The translations under genes were made by a program, and so were the position numbers. From positions 62,001 through 126,000 of the forward strand of contig NZ_MLYO01000048.1 of NCBI RefSeq assembly GCF_001866665.1: a stretch of 64,000 nucleotides of DNA. Direction: 5' to 3'. Below, piece after piece: positions 24,438 to 32,637 of this stretch. The stretch comes from Streptomyces monashensis. GTDB taxonomy: Bacteria > Actinomycetota > Actinomycetes > Streptomycetales > Streptomycetaceae. The first letter of the stretch is position 1; each line of letters starts with the position of its first letter. The notes beneath the pieces were generated by a model. The model was given only the letters and a program-made list of their open reading frames with translations, did not search any database and had not been told where the DNA came from.

Positions 24438-25430
24438 TCAGGCGGGAGCCGTCACGCCCGCACCGGCGCTCTCGCCGAGCACGAAACCGGGGTCGACCTG
24501 CGCGGCCAGGTCGGCTCCCGTGCGTTCGTTGCCCCACGCCTCGGCGTTCTTCAGGTGGAAGTGCGCCATCTGGCGCGTGTAGCGCTCCCAGTCCCGCAGT
24601 TCGTACGTGGCGTCCACGGTGTCCTTGAGGGTGCGCAAGGCACGGGAGCAGGCCTCCTCCAGGAGATCGAACCGGGGCGGTCGTCCCTTCTCCATGGCGC
24701 GCACCCAGTCCGAGCGCCCGACCGTGACGAGCAGGTCGTCCCCGACCTCCGCGCGCAGGAAGTCGATGTCGTCCTGTTCCTGGATCTTGTTGCCGACGAC
24801 CTTCAGGGCGACGCCGAAGTCGCGGGCGTACTCCTTGTACTGGCGGTAGACGGAGACCCCCTTCCGGGTCGGCTCGGCGACGAGGAACGTCATGTCGAAG
24901 CGGGTGAACATGCCGGAGGCGAAGGAGTCCGAACCGGCTGTCATGTCGACCACGACGTACTCGTCGGGGCCGTCGACGAGGTGGTTCAGGAACAGCTCCA
25001 CCGCTCCCGTCTTGGAGTGGTAGCAGGCGACCCCCAGGTCGGCGTCCGTGAAGGGGCCCGTGACCATCAAACGGACGGCGCCGCCGTCGAGTTCCACCGG
25101 GCGCGCGCAGGCGTCGTAGATCGGGTTCGGCTCGCTCACCCGGACCAGGCGCGAGCCCTCGCCGGGCGGGGTCGTCTTGATCATCGTGGCGGCGGAGGGG
25201 ATGCGCGGGTTGGCGCCGCGCAGATGGTCCTTGATCAGCGGCAGGCGCTCGCCCATGGCGGGCAGCGCGGCCGCCTCCGCCTCGTCGAGTCCGAGTGCGG
25301 GACCGAGGTGCTGGTTGATGTCCGCGTCGATGGCGACCACCGGGGCACCGGCGGCCGCGAGGTGGCGGATGAAGAGGGAGGAGAGCGTGGTCTTGCCACT
25401 GCCGCCCTTCCCGACGAAAGCAATTTTCAT
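24438..25430 (-). CDS. CooC/MinD-like P-loop ATPase
   Basis: A 330-residue deviant-Walker ATPase: KGGSGKTTLS at residues about 8-17, AIDADINQHLG and VVDMTAGSDSFASG. CooC-type proteins help insert nickel into carbon monoxide dehydrogenase and relatives handle other metals; no such enzyme is nearby, so the client is unknown. MinD/ParA-like membrane or DNA roles are alternatives. The ATG at 25430 (MKIAFVGKGG) gives a standard N terminus; upstream TTG/GTG codons are possible. It is divergent, with about 100 bases between starts, from the Fic-like gene. Confidence 0.8.
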   Translation of the reverse strand: MKIAFVGKGGSGKTTLSSLFIRHLAAAGAPVVAIDADINQHLGPALGLDEAEAAALPAMGERLPLIKDHLRGANPRIPSAATMIKTTPPGEGSRLVRVSEPNPIYDACARPVELDGGAVRLMVTGPFTDADLGVACYHSKTGAVELFLNHLVDGPDEYVVVDMTAGSDSFASGMFTRFDMTFLVAEPTRKGVSVYRQYKEYARDFGVALKVVGNKIQEQDDIDFLRAEVGDDLLVTVGRSDWVRAMEKGRPPRFDLLEEACSRALRTLKDTVDATYELRDWERYTRQMAHFHLKNAEAWGNERTGADLAAQVDPGFVLGESAGAGVTAPA

Positions 25431-25520
25431 GTTCACCAACGGTAGTCAGGTGATAGCTGTATGTGGCAGCCTGAGTGAAGAAGACCACTCCTTCGAGGGG
25501 TGGGGCGCTGTGGTGCGTAG

Positions 25521-25542
25521 TGTCGTACTCATGAGTACGACA
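25521..25542. promoter_or_regulatory. Perfect palindrome spanning the start codon of the Fic-like gene
   Basis: A 22-base perfect palindrome: arm TGTCGTACTCA (25521-25531) and its complement (25532-25542), with the ATG at 25531 near the centre. It could be an operator blocking transcription or an RNA hairpin hiding the start codon. Confidence 0.7.
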
Positions 25543-26394
25543 GGCGCGACCGCCGATCCTCCCCCGAGCTCTCGAAAGAGCTCGAACAGCGGGGACCCCC
25601 TTGCGGCCCTGGGCTCGCTGCCCGGCGTGGCCGAGTCCGTGGAGTCCGTGCGCAAGGCCGTGGACCGGGTCTACGGCCACCGGATCATGCGGCGCCGCAG
25701 CACCGAGATCACCGCCGAGGCGGCCCTGCGCGGCGCCCGCGGCTCCGCCGCGCTCTCCGGCGCCGACTGGGCTCTGGAGGAGGTGCGCCGGCGCACCGAC
25801 TTCAGCGGCGATGCCGAGGCGCGCGTGATGGGCGCGGCCCTGCGGCTGTCGGCCGAGGCGGGGCAGTTGCTGTCCATCTGGCGGCAGTCGCCGCTGCGGG
25901 TGCTGGCCCGCCTGCACCTGGTGGCCGCGGCGAGCAGCGGCGACGAGGTGGGCCGGCCGCGCCTGGCGGGCGAGGCGGTGGACGAGCCGCTGATCGAGCT
26001 GCCGCTGCCGGACGCCGGGGAGGTCTCCGGCCGGCTGGAGGGGCTCGCGGACCTGATCATCGCCGGGACGTCCGCGCCCGCGCTGGTCACGGCCGCCGTG
26101 GTGCACGGCGAACTGCTCGCGCTGCGCCCCTTCGTGTCGCACAACGGTCTGGTCGCGCGCGCGGCCGAGCGGATCGTCCTGATCGGCAGCGGCCTGGACC
26201 CGAAGGCGATCTGCCCGGCCGAGGTCGGATACGCCGAACTGGGCCGCGCCTCCTACCTGGCGGCCCTCGACGGCTACGTCTCTGGTACCCCCGAGGGTAT
26301 GGCGGCGTGGATCGCCCACTGCGGCAGGGCGGTCGAGCTCGGTGTGCGCGAGTCGACGGCGGTGTGCGAGGCGCTCCAGCGCGGCGCGGCCTGA
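25531..26394 (+). CDS. Degenerate Fic-like protein
   Basis: A 287-residue protein. The helical core carries L198-R-P-F-V-S-H-N-G-L-V-A-R210, which aligns with the Fic motif HPFx(D/E)GNGR but lacks the catalytic His (Arg at that position) and final Arg (Leu instead). It is therefore likely a non-enzymatic or altered Fic fold; annotations of oxidoreductase for relatives are not supported by anything I see. The ATG at 25531 lies inside a perfect palindrome. Residues about 10-22 (PPPSSRKSSNSGD) are encoded by a palindromic repeat and look inserted relative to recalled homologues. It is followed by a HAD phosphatase on the other strand. Confidence 0.68.
   Translation: MSTTGATADPPPSSRKSSNSGDPLAALGSLPGVAESVESVRKAVDRVYGHRIMRRRSTEITAEAALRGARGSAALSGADWALEEVRRRTDFSGDAEARVMGAALRLSAEAGQLLSIWRQSPLRVLARLHLVAAASSGDEVGRPRLAGEAVDEPLIELPLPDAGEVSGRLEGLADLIIAGTSAPALVTAAVVHGELLALRPFVSHNGLVARAAERIVLIGSGLDPKAICPAEVGYAELGRASYLAALDGYVSGTPEGMAAWIAHCGRAVELGVRESTAVCEALQRGAA
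25558..25601. repeat. Palindromic repeat inside the Fic-like coding sequence
   Basis: CGAGCTCT (25565-25572) and AGAGCTCG (25577-25584) pair around loop CGAA and are bordered by C runs and G runs. The sequence resembles a dispersed Streptomyces intergenic palindrome, here in frame inside a gene. Genome-wide copies cannot be checked from this window. Confidence 0.55.
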
Positions 26395-26755
26395 GGCGGC
26401 GTCCCGGGCGCGAGGAGTGCGGAAGAGGGGCCGGACAGGGTTGCGGCGGTACGAATTCTCGTACCGCCGCTGGCATGCTCACCCGGTTACCAAGCGTCCT
26501 CGATATGTGCCCATCAGGTCGGGGACTTTGCCCGCCACCTGGTGCGGCTGGCCCGTAATCGACGGGTCGACGTCGCGTGGGTGCCCGATGTTCATGCGGA
26601 GGTCCGTGGGGCCAAGTGCGTAGTGAAAGGTGATCCTCTCGGATGTCCTTTGGTCTCGCGGGCCTAGGTTCTTTCTACCGCGAGCCCGGAAGAAGCGGAA
26701 CCCCTGCCTGCACTTCTTTACTTTCAGGTTCAAACAGGGGTGAAACGGGCGAAGT
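26395..26755. other. Non-coding region with short inverted repeats
   Basis: About 360 bases between convergent genes. Two weak repeats are seen: CTCGCGG (26655-26661) with CCGCGAG (26678-26684), and ACCCCTG (26700-26706) with CAGGGGT (26735-26741). The GC content looks lower than its neighbours. They may end either gene; no small protein gene is supported. Confidence 0.45.
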
Positions 26756-27586
26756 TCAGGCCGTGCTGCGGCGTCGGCTGGCATACCAGACGAGGCCGGC
26801 GGTCGCCGCCGCCGCTCCGACGGCCGCCGCCGCGACAAGCGCGGGGCGGGGCGGGACGGAGAGCGAGGGCAGCCGCTTCTTGAGCGGGACCGGCCGGCGG
26901 AACTCCAGGACCGGCCACCCGCGCGCGAGTGCCTCGCGGCGCAGCGCGCGGTCCGGGTTGACCGCGTGCGCGTGTCCGACCGCCCGGAGCATCGGCAGGT
27001 CGGTCGCCGAGTCGCTGTAGGCGTAGCAGCGGTCGAGGTCGTAGCCCTCGGACGCGGCCAGCTCGCGGACCGCCTCGGCCTTGGTCGGGCCGTAGGCGTA
27101 GTACTCCACCTCGCCGGTGAAGCAGCCGTCCTCGCCGACGACCATGCGCGTGGCCACCACCCGGTCGGCGCCCAGCAGTTCACCGATCGGTTCGACCACC
27201 TCGGCGCCCGAGGTCGACACGATGACCACGTCCCGGCCGGCCGTGTGGTGCTCCTCGATGAGGGAGGCGGCCTCGTCGTAGATGATCGGGTCGATCAGGT
27301 CGTGCAGGGTCTCGGCGACGATCTCCCGCACCTGCTGCACGTTCCAGCCGCGGCACATCGCGGACAGGTACTCGCGCATGCGCTCCATCTGGTCGTGATC
27401 CAGGCCGCCGGCCAGGAAGACGAACTGGGCATATGCGGTACGCAGCGCGGCCCTGCGGTTGATCAGTCCGCCTTGGTAGAAGGACTTGCTGAAGGTGAGC
27501 GTGCTCGACTTCGCAATGACCGTCTTGTCCAGGTCAAAGAAGGCTGCTGCGCGGGGCGAGGAGTGGTTTTCCACGCCCCTGAGCAT
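26756..27586 (-). CDS. HAD-IB family phosphatase with membrane anchor
   Basis: A 276-residue HAD phosphatase. Motif I is F-F-D18-L-D20-K-T, motif II VSTSGAEV, motif III lysine in GPTKAEAV and motif IV YSDSATDLPML. A C-terminal hydrophobic helix (about 245-265) with a basic end likely anchors it to the membrane. Relatives are annotated as morphological differentiation-associated proteins in Streptomyces (SCO3558, from memory), and Rv3661 occupies the equivalent place in M. tuberculosis. SerB-like hydrolysis of a phosphomonoester is likely; the substrate is unknown. The 6C RNA and ssd genes lie divergently upstream. Confidence 0.88.
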   Translation of the reverse strand: MLRGVENHSSPRAAAFFDLDKTVIAKSSTLTFSKSFYQGGLINRRAALRTAYAQFVFLAGGLDHDQMERMREYLSAMCRGWNVQQVREIVAETLHDLIDPIIYDEAASLIEEHHTAGRDVVIVSTSGAEVVEPIGELLGADRVVATRMVVGEDGCFTGEVEYYAYGPTKAEAVRELAASEGYDLDRCYAYSDSATDLPMLRAVGHAHAVNPDRALRREALARGWPVLEFRRPVPLKKRLPSLSVPPRPALVAAAAVGAAAATAGLVWYASRRRSTA

Positions 27587-27659
27587 AGGCGCCCACCATT
27601 CGGCGTAAGGTGGGGCGCGTGGGTTTGCCTGAGAAGGCTCTCGGGTACACCATGGAAGT

Positions 27660-27760
27660 CACGGATCGTTCGCGACCGTGCTAACCCGGTCCGGCTCCTC
27701 CCCCCCCGAGTCGGCCGTGGGGACGACCCCCGCTCTCCCCCCCGGCGGGGGTCGTCGCAT
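27660..27760 (+). ncRNA. 6C small RNA
   Basis: Two C-loop hairpins mark the actinobacterial 6C RNA. The first pairs CGGCTC with GAGTCG around a loop of C residues (about 27690-27720). The second has perfect 12-bp arms, GACGACCCCCGC (27722-27733) and its complement (27745-27756), with seven C residues in the loop; it also works as a terminator. M. tuberculosis carries 6C RNA (B11) at the same place, between the HAD gene and ssd. The 5' end is an estimate; a TTGCCT box lies at 27624-27629. Known 6C RNAs bind target mRNAs by their C-rich loops. Confidence 0.8.
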
Positions 27761-27953
27761 GTCCGGACGCGTTTTCGTCCACCTCCCCCTTCGTTCTGCG
27801 ACCGCACGGCGGCTCTCGCGCCGCTGCGGCCGTCGCGTCCGCATGCCCATGATTCGTCACGCACGGTAATCGTGACACTGCTCTGTGGAAGTCGCACAGG
27901 GATCAGCACGGGCGTCACCGGTATGGGTGATGGAGATATTCACAGGCCCTGAG

Positions 27954-27982
27954 TTGTCCACAGTTTTCCACCAAGATCCACA
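27954..27982 (+). promoter_or_regulatory. Phased cluster of DnaA-box-like sites
   Basis: TTGTCCACA at 27954-27962 is a perfect Streptomyces DnaA box. TTTTCCACC (27964) and AGATCCACA (27974) follow at exactly 10-base steps, so their TCCAC cores face one side of the helix. They lie in the roughly 420-base region between the 6C RNA and ssd. Confidence 0.6.
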
Positions 27983-28179
27983 TTATTTCGCGGATCGCTG
28001 CACCGTGATTCCAGCGCGCTGCGGCCGTGTCGAGTTCATGGCCGGATCCGATTGTCGGAGCGCGTATGGCCGGATTCCGTCGGCCGTTCATATGGGGGGC
28101 CGCTTGTCGGTTCTCCGCATCTTTGGGAATCGCGGGGCCGCAGGGGCTGCGCGGCCCATGCAGCGAAGGGGGAACACCC

Positions 28180-29277
28180 GTGACCGGAACCGTCACCCAC
28201 GACCCACCGCCCGGTGCGCCGGGCCGGCCGCTCATCGTCACCGAGGACGCCGAACTTCTGGACGACCTGCTGCGCCTGTGCGCGGCCGCCGGGGCCACAC
28301 CCGAGGTCCATCACGGGGTGCCGGACCACGGCGACGGCTGGGAGACGGCCCCGCTCGTCCTGGTCGGTGACGACGCGGCCCGGCGGGTCGGCGGGGCCGC
28401 GCGCCGACGCGGAGTGGTCCTGGTCGGCCGGGACCAGGACGACTCGGGGGTGTGGAAACGCGCCGTGCAGATCGGCGCCGACCACGTCCTGATGCTGCCC
28501 GACGGCGAGCAGTGGCTGGTCGACCGCATCGCCGACGTCGCCGAGGGCGTCGGCCGCCCCGCCCTCACCGTCGGGGTGATCGGCGGCCGGGGCGGGGCCG
28601 GCGCCTCCACGCTCGCGTGCGCCCTCGCCGTCACCTCCGCGCGCGAGGGCCTGCGCACCCTCCTGGTGGACGCCGATCCGCTCGGCGGCGGACTCGACGT
28701 CCTCCTCGGCGGGGAGAGCGCCGAGGGGCTGCGCTGGCCGGCCTTCGCCGCCTCGCGCGGCCGGGTCGGTGGCGGCGCGCTGGAGGAGTCCCTGCCGGAA
28801 CTGCACGCGCTGCGCGTGCTCAGCTGGGACCGCGGCGACTGCGTGGCCGTTCCGCACCAGGCGGTGCGCGCGGTGCTCGCCGCTGCCCGGCGACGCGGCG
28901 GCACGGTCGTGGTCGATCTGCCCCGCCGCCTCGACGACGGCGTCGCCGAAGCCCTCGCCCAGCTCGATCTGGCCCTGCTCGTCGTCCCCGCCGACCTGCG
29001 GGCGGTCGCGGCCGCCGGGCGGGTGGCGTCTGCCGTCGGCATGGTCGTCCGCGACGTGCGCGTGGCGGTCCGCGGGCCGTACGCGCCGGGCCTGGACGGC
29101 CGTGAGGTGGCCCGGCTGCTCGGCCTGCCACTGGCCGGCGAGGTCCCGGTCGAGCCGGCGCTGCTGCGCCCCCAGAGCGGTGCGAAACCGCCCGGCGCCA
29201 CCGGCCGCGGCCCGCTCGCCCGCTTCTGCACGGCCTTCTGGGAACGCGCGCTGGTCGAGGCGGGAGGCGCCCGATGA
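28180..29277 (+). CDS. ssd: Septum site-determining protein (Ssd/CpaE/TadZ-like)
   Basis: A 365-residue MinD/ParA-superfamily protein at the head of the Tad operon. An N-terminal receiver-like region (about 15-115) precedes a deviant P-loop GGRGGAGASTLA (near 143-154), in which the usual lysine is missing, plus VVVDLPRRLDD. TadZ/CpaE proteins mark the site of pilus assembly; the mycobacterial and Streptomyces homologues were named septum site-determining proteins. Lack of the lysine suggests weak or no ATP hydrolysis. The GTG at 28180 has GAAGGGGGA upstream and gives recalled family length. Its stop overlaps the tadA start. Confidence 0.88.
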   Translation: MTGTVTHDPPPGAPGRPLIVTEDAELLDDLLRLCAAAGATPEVHHGVPDHGDGWETAPLVLVGDDAARRVGGAARRRGVVLVGRDQDDSGVWKRAVQIGADHVLMLPDGEQWLVDRIADVAEGVGRPALTVGVIGGRGGAGASTLACALAVTSAREGLRTLLVDADPLGGGLDVLLGGESAEGLRWPAFAASRGRVGGGALEESLPELHALRVLSWDRGDCVAVPHQAVRAVLAAARRRGGTVVVDLPRRLDDGVAEALAQLDLALLVVPADLRAVAAAGRVASAVGMVVRDVRVAVRGPYAPGLDGREVARLLGLPLAGEVPVEPALLRPQSGAKPPGATGRGPLARFCTAFWERALVEAGGAR

Positions 29278-30491
29278 CACTTCCCGGACTCGCCCGGGCC
29301 GACGGCGCCGACCTGCTCGACGGCGTCCGGCGCTGGCTCGCCGAGAGCGGCGGCGAACCCACTCCCGCGCGCGTGGCCCAGGCCCTGCGTGAACAGGGCC
29401 GCGTGCTCGGCGACGCCGAAGTCCTCGGCGCTGCCGCGCACCTCAGGAGCGAACTGGTCGGCAGCGGCCCGCTGGAGCCCCTGCTCGCCGACCCGGACGT
29501 CACCGACGTCCTGGTCTGCGCCCCGGACCGGGTCTGGGTCGACCGCGGCCGCGGCCTGGAGCTGACCTCGGTGACGTTCTCCGACCCCGCGGCGGTACGA
29601 CGCCTCGCGCAGCGGCTGGCCGCCGTTGCCGGACGGCGCCTGGACGACGCCCGGCCGTGGGCCGACGCCCGGCTGCCCGACGGCACCCGGCTGCACGCGG
29701 TGCTGCCCCCGGTCGCCGTCGGCTGCACCTGCCTGTCCCTGCGGGTCGTACGGCCCCGGGCGTTCACCCTGGAGGAACTGGTCGCGGCCGGCACGGTGCC
29801 GCCCGGCGGCGACCGGATCCTGCGGGCGCTGCTCGCGGCCCGGCTGTCCTTCCTGATCAGCGGCGGCACCGGCTGCGGCAAGACGACCCTGCTCAGTGCC
29901 CTGCTGGGCCTGGTCGGAGCCGGCGAACGCATCGTCCTCGCCGAGGACTCGGCCGAGCTGCGGCCGGACCACCCGCACGTCGTGCGGCTGGAGACCCGGC
30001 CCGCCAACCAGGAGGGCGCCGGACTGGTCACCCTGGAGGACCTCGTCCGGCAGGCGCTGCGGATGCGGCCCGACCGGCTGGTCGTCGGCGAGGTGCGCGG
30101 CCCCGAGGTCGTCCATCTGCTCGCGGCCCTCAACACCGGTCATGAAGGCGGCTGTTGCACGGCTCACGCCAACGCCGCAGCGGACGTCCCGGCCCGGCTG
30201 GAGGCGCTGGCCACGGCCGCCGGGCTCGACCGGGCCGCGCTGCACAGTCAGCTGGCGGCCGCGCTCTCCGTGGTCCTGCACCTCGTACGGGACCGGTCCG
30301 GGCGGCGCCGGATCGCCGAGGTGCACGTGCTGGAGCGGGACGGTGCGGGCCTGGTGCGGACGGTTCCCGCGCTGCGCTGGGGCGAGCGGGCGTTCGTCCG
30401 CGAACGGGGCTGGGGGCGGCTGCGGCAACTGCTCGGCACGGCAGGTGGGTTCGAGGGCGGCCTCGGAGACGAGCGAGAGGCGCACCGGTGA
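29274..30491 (+). CDS. tadA: TadA/CpaF secretion ATPase
   Basis: A 405-residue type II/IV secretion ATPase that powers Flp pilus assembly. After an N-terminal helical domain, the CpaF-type region has DVTDVLVCAPDRVWV, Walker A GGTGCGKTT with K203, IVLAEDSAELRP (Asp box) and VVGEVRGPEV (Walker B). The His box lies near NTGHEGGCCTAHAN. It is coupled to ssd by ATGA and to tadB by GTGA, so the whole row is one operon. Confidence 0.93.
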   Translation: MTLPGLARADGADLLDGVRRWLAESGGEPTPARVAQALREQGRVLGDAEVLGAAAHLRSELVGSGPLEPLLADPDVTDVLVCAPDRVWVDRGRGLELTSVTFSDPAAVRRLAQRLAAVAGRRLDDARPWADARLPDGTRLHAVLPPVAVGCTCLSLRVVRPRAFTLEELVAAGTVPPGGDRILRALLAARLSFLISGGTGCGKTTLLSALLGLVGAGERIVLAEDSAELRPDHPHVVRLETRPANQEGAGLVTLEDLVRQALRMRPDRLVVGEVRGPEVVHLLAALNTGHEGGCCTAHANAAADVPARLEALATAAGLDRAALHSQLAAALSVVLHLVRDRSGRRRIAEVHVLERDGAGLVRTVPALRWGERAFVRERGWGRLRQLLGTAGGFEGGLGDEREAHR

Positions 30492-31441
30492 GGGAGGCGA
30501 CGGAAGTGATCGGTGGGGTCGTAGGAATCGCTGGGAGCGGTGGGAACGGTGGGAACGGTGGCTTCGGCGGGCTCGGCGGGCTGTCCGGGATGCACATGGG
30601 CGCGGCGCTGGCCTGCCTCGCCGCGCTGGTGTGGCTGCTGGGCGGGCGGCATTACGGGATGCGGCGGGCGCGGCTGCTGCTCGCGGGCGGCGGAGTCGTG
30701 CCGACCGGGCCGCCCTCGTGGGACCGGCTGAGCGCGGAACTGCGACGGCTGGGCGGCGGGTTGGGGGCCGAGTGGTGGGCGCTCGCGGCCGGGCTGCTGC
30801 TGGCGGTGCTGGGCGCCTCGCCGATCCCGGTCGTCGCGGGGGCGGCCGGGGTGCCGGTGCTGCGCCGGGTGCGGCGGGCGCGGCAGGCCGGGCGCGAGCG
30901 TGAGCGACGGGCCGACGCGGTGATCGCCCTGTGCGGCTCCCTCGCCGGGGAGGTGCGTGCCGGACGGCAGCCGGGCGAGGCGCTGCCGCGGGCGGCGCGG
31001 GACACCGGAGGGCTCGGCGACGCGCAGGCGGCCGTGGTCGCGGCGGCGCGGTTCGGCGGGGACGTGCCCGGCGCGCTCGCCACGGCGGCCCTGCAGCCGG
31101 GTGCCGAGGGACTGCTGGGGCTGGCCGCGTGCTGGCGGGTGGCGGTGGACCAGGGCGCGGGACTCGCGGTCGGCCTGGACCGGCTGGACGCGGCTCTGCG
31201 CGCCGAGCGGGACCAACGCGCCGACCTGCGCGCGCAGTTGTCGGGCGCCCGGGCGACCGCCGTACTGCTCGCCGCGCTCCCCGTCCTCGGCCTGCTCCTC
31301 GGCACGGCCATGGGCGCCGACCCGCTCCACGTCCTGCTCCACACCGGCGCGGGACTGGGCTGCCTGACGGTCGGCGCGGCCTTCGAGGCGGCGGGGACGG
31401 CGTGGGCGGTCCGGATCGTGCGGGGAGCGGAGGCGATGTGA
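30488..31441 (+). CDS. tadB: TadB-like inner membrane assembly protein
   Basis: A 317-residue T2SSF-domain protein, the inner-membrane platform of the Tad pilus. A Gly-rich N terminus precedes a hydrophobic helix (about 38-52), another pair (about 95-125), a cytosolic domain with LCGSLAGEVRAGRQPGEAL, and two C-terminal helices. GTG 30488 overlaps the tadA stop; GTG 30506 has AGGGAGG upstream and is an equally good start. The G-rich DNA near 30535-30590 encodes the Gly repeat. Confidence 0.85.
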   Translation: MREATEVIGGVVGIAGSGGNGGNGGFGGLGGLSGMHMGAALACLAALVWLLGGRHYGMRRARLLLAGGGVVPTGPPSWDRLSAELRRLGGGLGAEWWALAAGLLLAVLGASPIPVVAGAAGVPVLRRVRRARQAGRERERRADAVIALCGSLAGEVRAGRQPGEALPRAARDTGGLGDAQAAVVAAARFGGDVPGALATAALQPGAEGLLGLAACWRVAVDQGAGLAVGLDRLDAALRAERDQRADLRAQLSGARATAVLLAALPVLGLLLGTAMGADPLHVLLHTGAGLGCLTVGAAFEAAGTAWAVRIVRGAEAM

Positions 31442-31585
31442 GCGGGAGCGGTGCACGGGCGGGAGCCCGGCGGTGCGGGCGGCGGCGAGTGGCAGCGGCG
31501 CGAGGGCACGGGACTGGCGAGACGGACGGGTCAGGCGGGACGGGCGGCGCAGTGAAGCCGCGGAGAGACGAGGGGAACGGGCGGT

Positions 31586-32365
31586 ATGGGCGCGGAAGTT
31601 GTCCACAGGTTGGGGATGGCCGTGGTCGCGGTGCTGAGCCTCGGGTGGGCGGTCCGGCGGCTGGAGCTGGTGCGGCGGCGGCGCCGGTCGCGGCGCCGGG
31701 CGGCCGAGCTGCTGGGGCTGGACGTGCCGGCGCCGAGGCGGTCCTTCGAGGTCGCGGGCGCGCTGCGGCGGTGGCTGCCGCCGGCCGGGGTCGGGTGCGG
31801 CGCGTGGGTGCTGGTCGGCGGCCTGCCCGGCGCCGCCCTGGGGCTGGCCGTCGGTGCGGGGCTGTGGCGGTGGCACGGCCGGCGGGCGGCGGCCGGCCGG
31901 GCGGAGTCGGCGGACGGCGCCGAGGCCGCCCGCCGACTCCCGCTCGCCGCCGATCTGCTGGCCGCCTGCATCGCGGCCGGCGCCGGTCCGGTGATCGCCG
32001 CCCAGGCGGTGGGAGAGGCGCTCGGCGGGCCCGTCGGGCAGGCGCTGGCGCGGGGCGCGGCGGAGGTCCGGCTCGGTGGTGAACCGGCCGACGCGTGGCG
32101 CCGGCTGGCCGCGCTGCCCGGCGCGGCGGCGCTGGCCCGGCTGCTGGCGCGGGCCGACGAGTCCGGACTGCCGGCGGCCGCCCCGGCCGCGCGCCTCGCC
32201 TCGGACGCCCGCGCGGAGTGGGCCCGCGGGGCCACCGCCCGGGCCAGACGCGCCGCCGTACTGATCTCGGCGCCCGTGGGCCTGTGCTTCCTGCCCGCCT
32301 TCATCGCCGTCGGCGTGCTCCCCGTGGTGATCGGACTCGCGGGCAGCGTGCGGGGAGGGAGGTGA
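31586..32365 (+). CDS. tadC: TadC-like inner membrane assembly protein
   Basis: A 259-residue partner of TadB, also with the T2SSF-type pattern LAADLLAACIAAGAGPVIAAQAVG. Hydrophobic helices lie near 8-22, 68-92 and 225-255; a very basic stretch RRRRRSRRRAA follows the first. ATG 31586 has AGGGGAACGG upstream. The 144 bases before it hold no convincing gene. TadB and TadC together form the platform for the pilus fibre. Confidence 0.85.
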   Translation: MGAEVVHRLGMAVVAVLSLGWAVRRLELVRRRRRSRRRAAELLGLDVPAPRRSFEVAGALRRWLPPAGVGCGAWVLVGGLPGAALGLAVGAGLWRWHGRRAAAGRAESADGAEAARRLPLAADLLAACIAAGAGPVIAAQAVGEALGGPVGQALARGAAEVRLGGEPADAWRRLAALPGAAALARLLARADESGLPAAAPAARLASDARAEWARGATARARRAAVLISAPVGLCFLPAFIAVGVLPVVIGLAGSVRGGR

Positions 32366-32436
32366 GGCGTGCGGGCGTGAACGGGAGCGAGTGGGCGTGC
32401 ATGAACACAAAACACCTGAATCTCACGGAGGTTGGA

Positions 32437-32637
32437 ATGAACAGGAAGATCAAGGAAGTCGTGGTACGGCTGCGGGGCAGGTGCCGCAAGGACGCCGGCA
32501 TGGTCACGTCGGAGTACGCGATGGGGATCCTGGCGGCCGTCGGGTTCGCGGTGCTGCTCTACGAGGTCGTCACCAGCGGCCAGGTCCGGGCCGAGCTCCA
32601 GTCGATCGTGAAGAAGGCCCTCAGTGCGCAGATGTGA
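32437..32637 (+). CDS. Flp-like type IVb pilin (DUF4244)
   Basis: A 66-residue pilin precursor. A short basic leader ends near KDAGM; the mature part starts with VTSEYAMGILAAVGFAVLLYEVV (split in motif terms as TSEYA plus a hydrophobic helix), where the Glu-Tyr pair is the hallmark of Flp/type IVb pilins. GGAGG lies 7 bases before the ATG. A separate prepilin peptidase gene is not seen in the window. The downstream tadE-like gene starts within its last codons. Confidence 0.88.
   Translation: MNRKIKEVVVRLRGRCRKDAGMVTSEYAMGILAAVGFAVLLYEVVTSGQVRAELQSIVKKALSAQM

Noticed and set aside
27619..27684. Small 21-codon frame (VGLPEKALGY...) just upstream of the 6C hairpins
   Set aside because: It overlaps the likely promoter and 5' part of the 6C RNA and has only a loose ribosome site, so it is probably chance.
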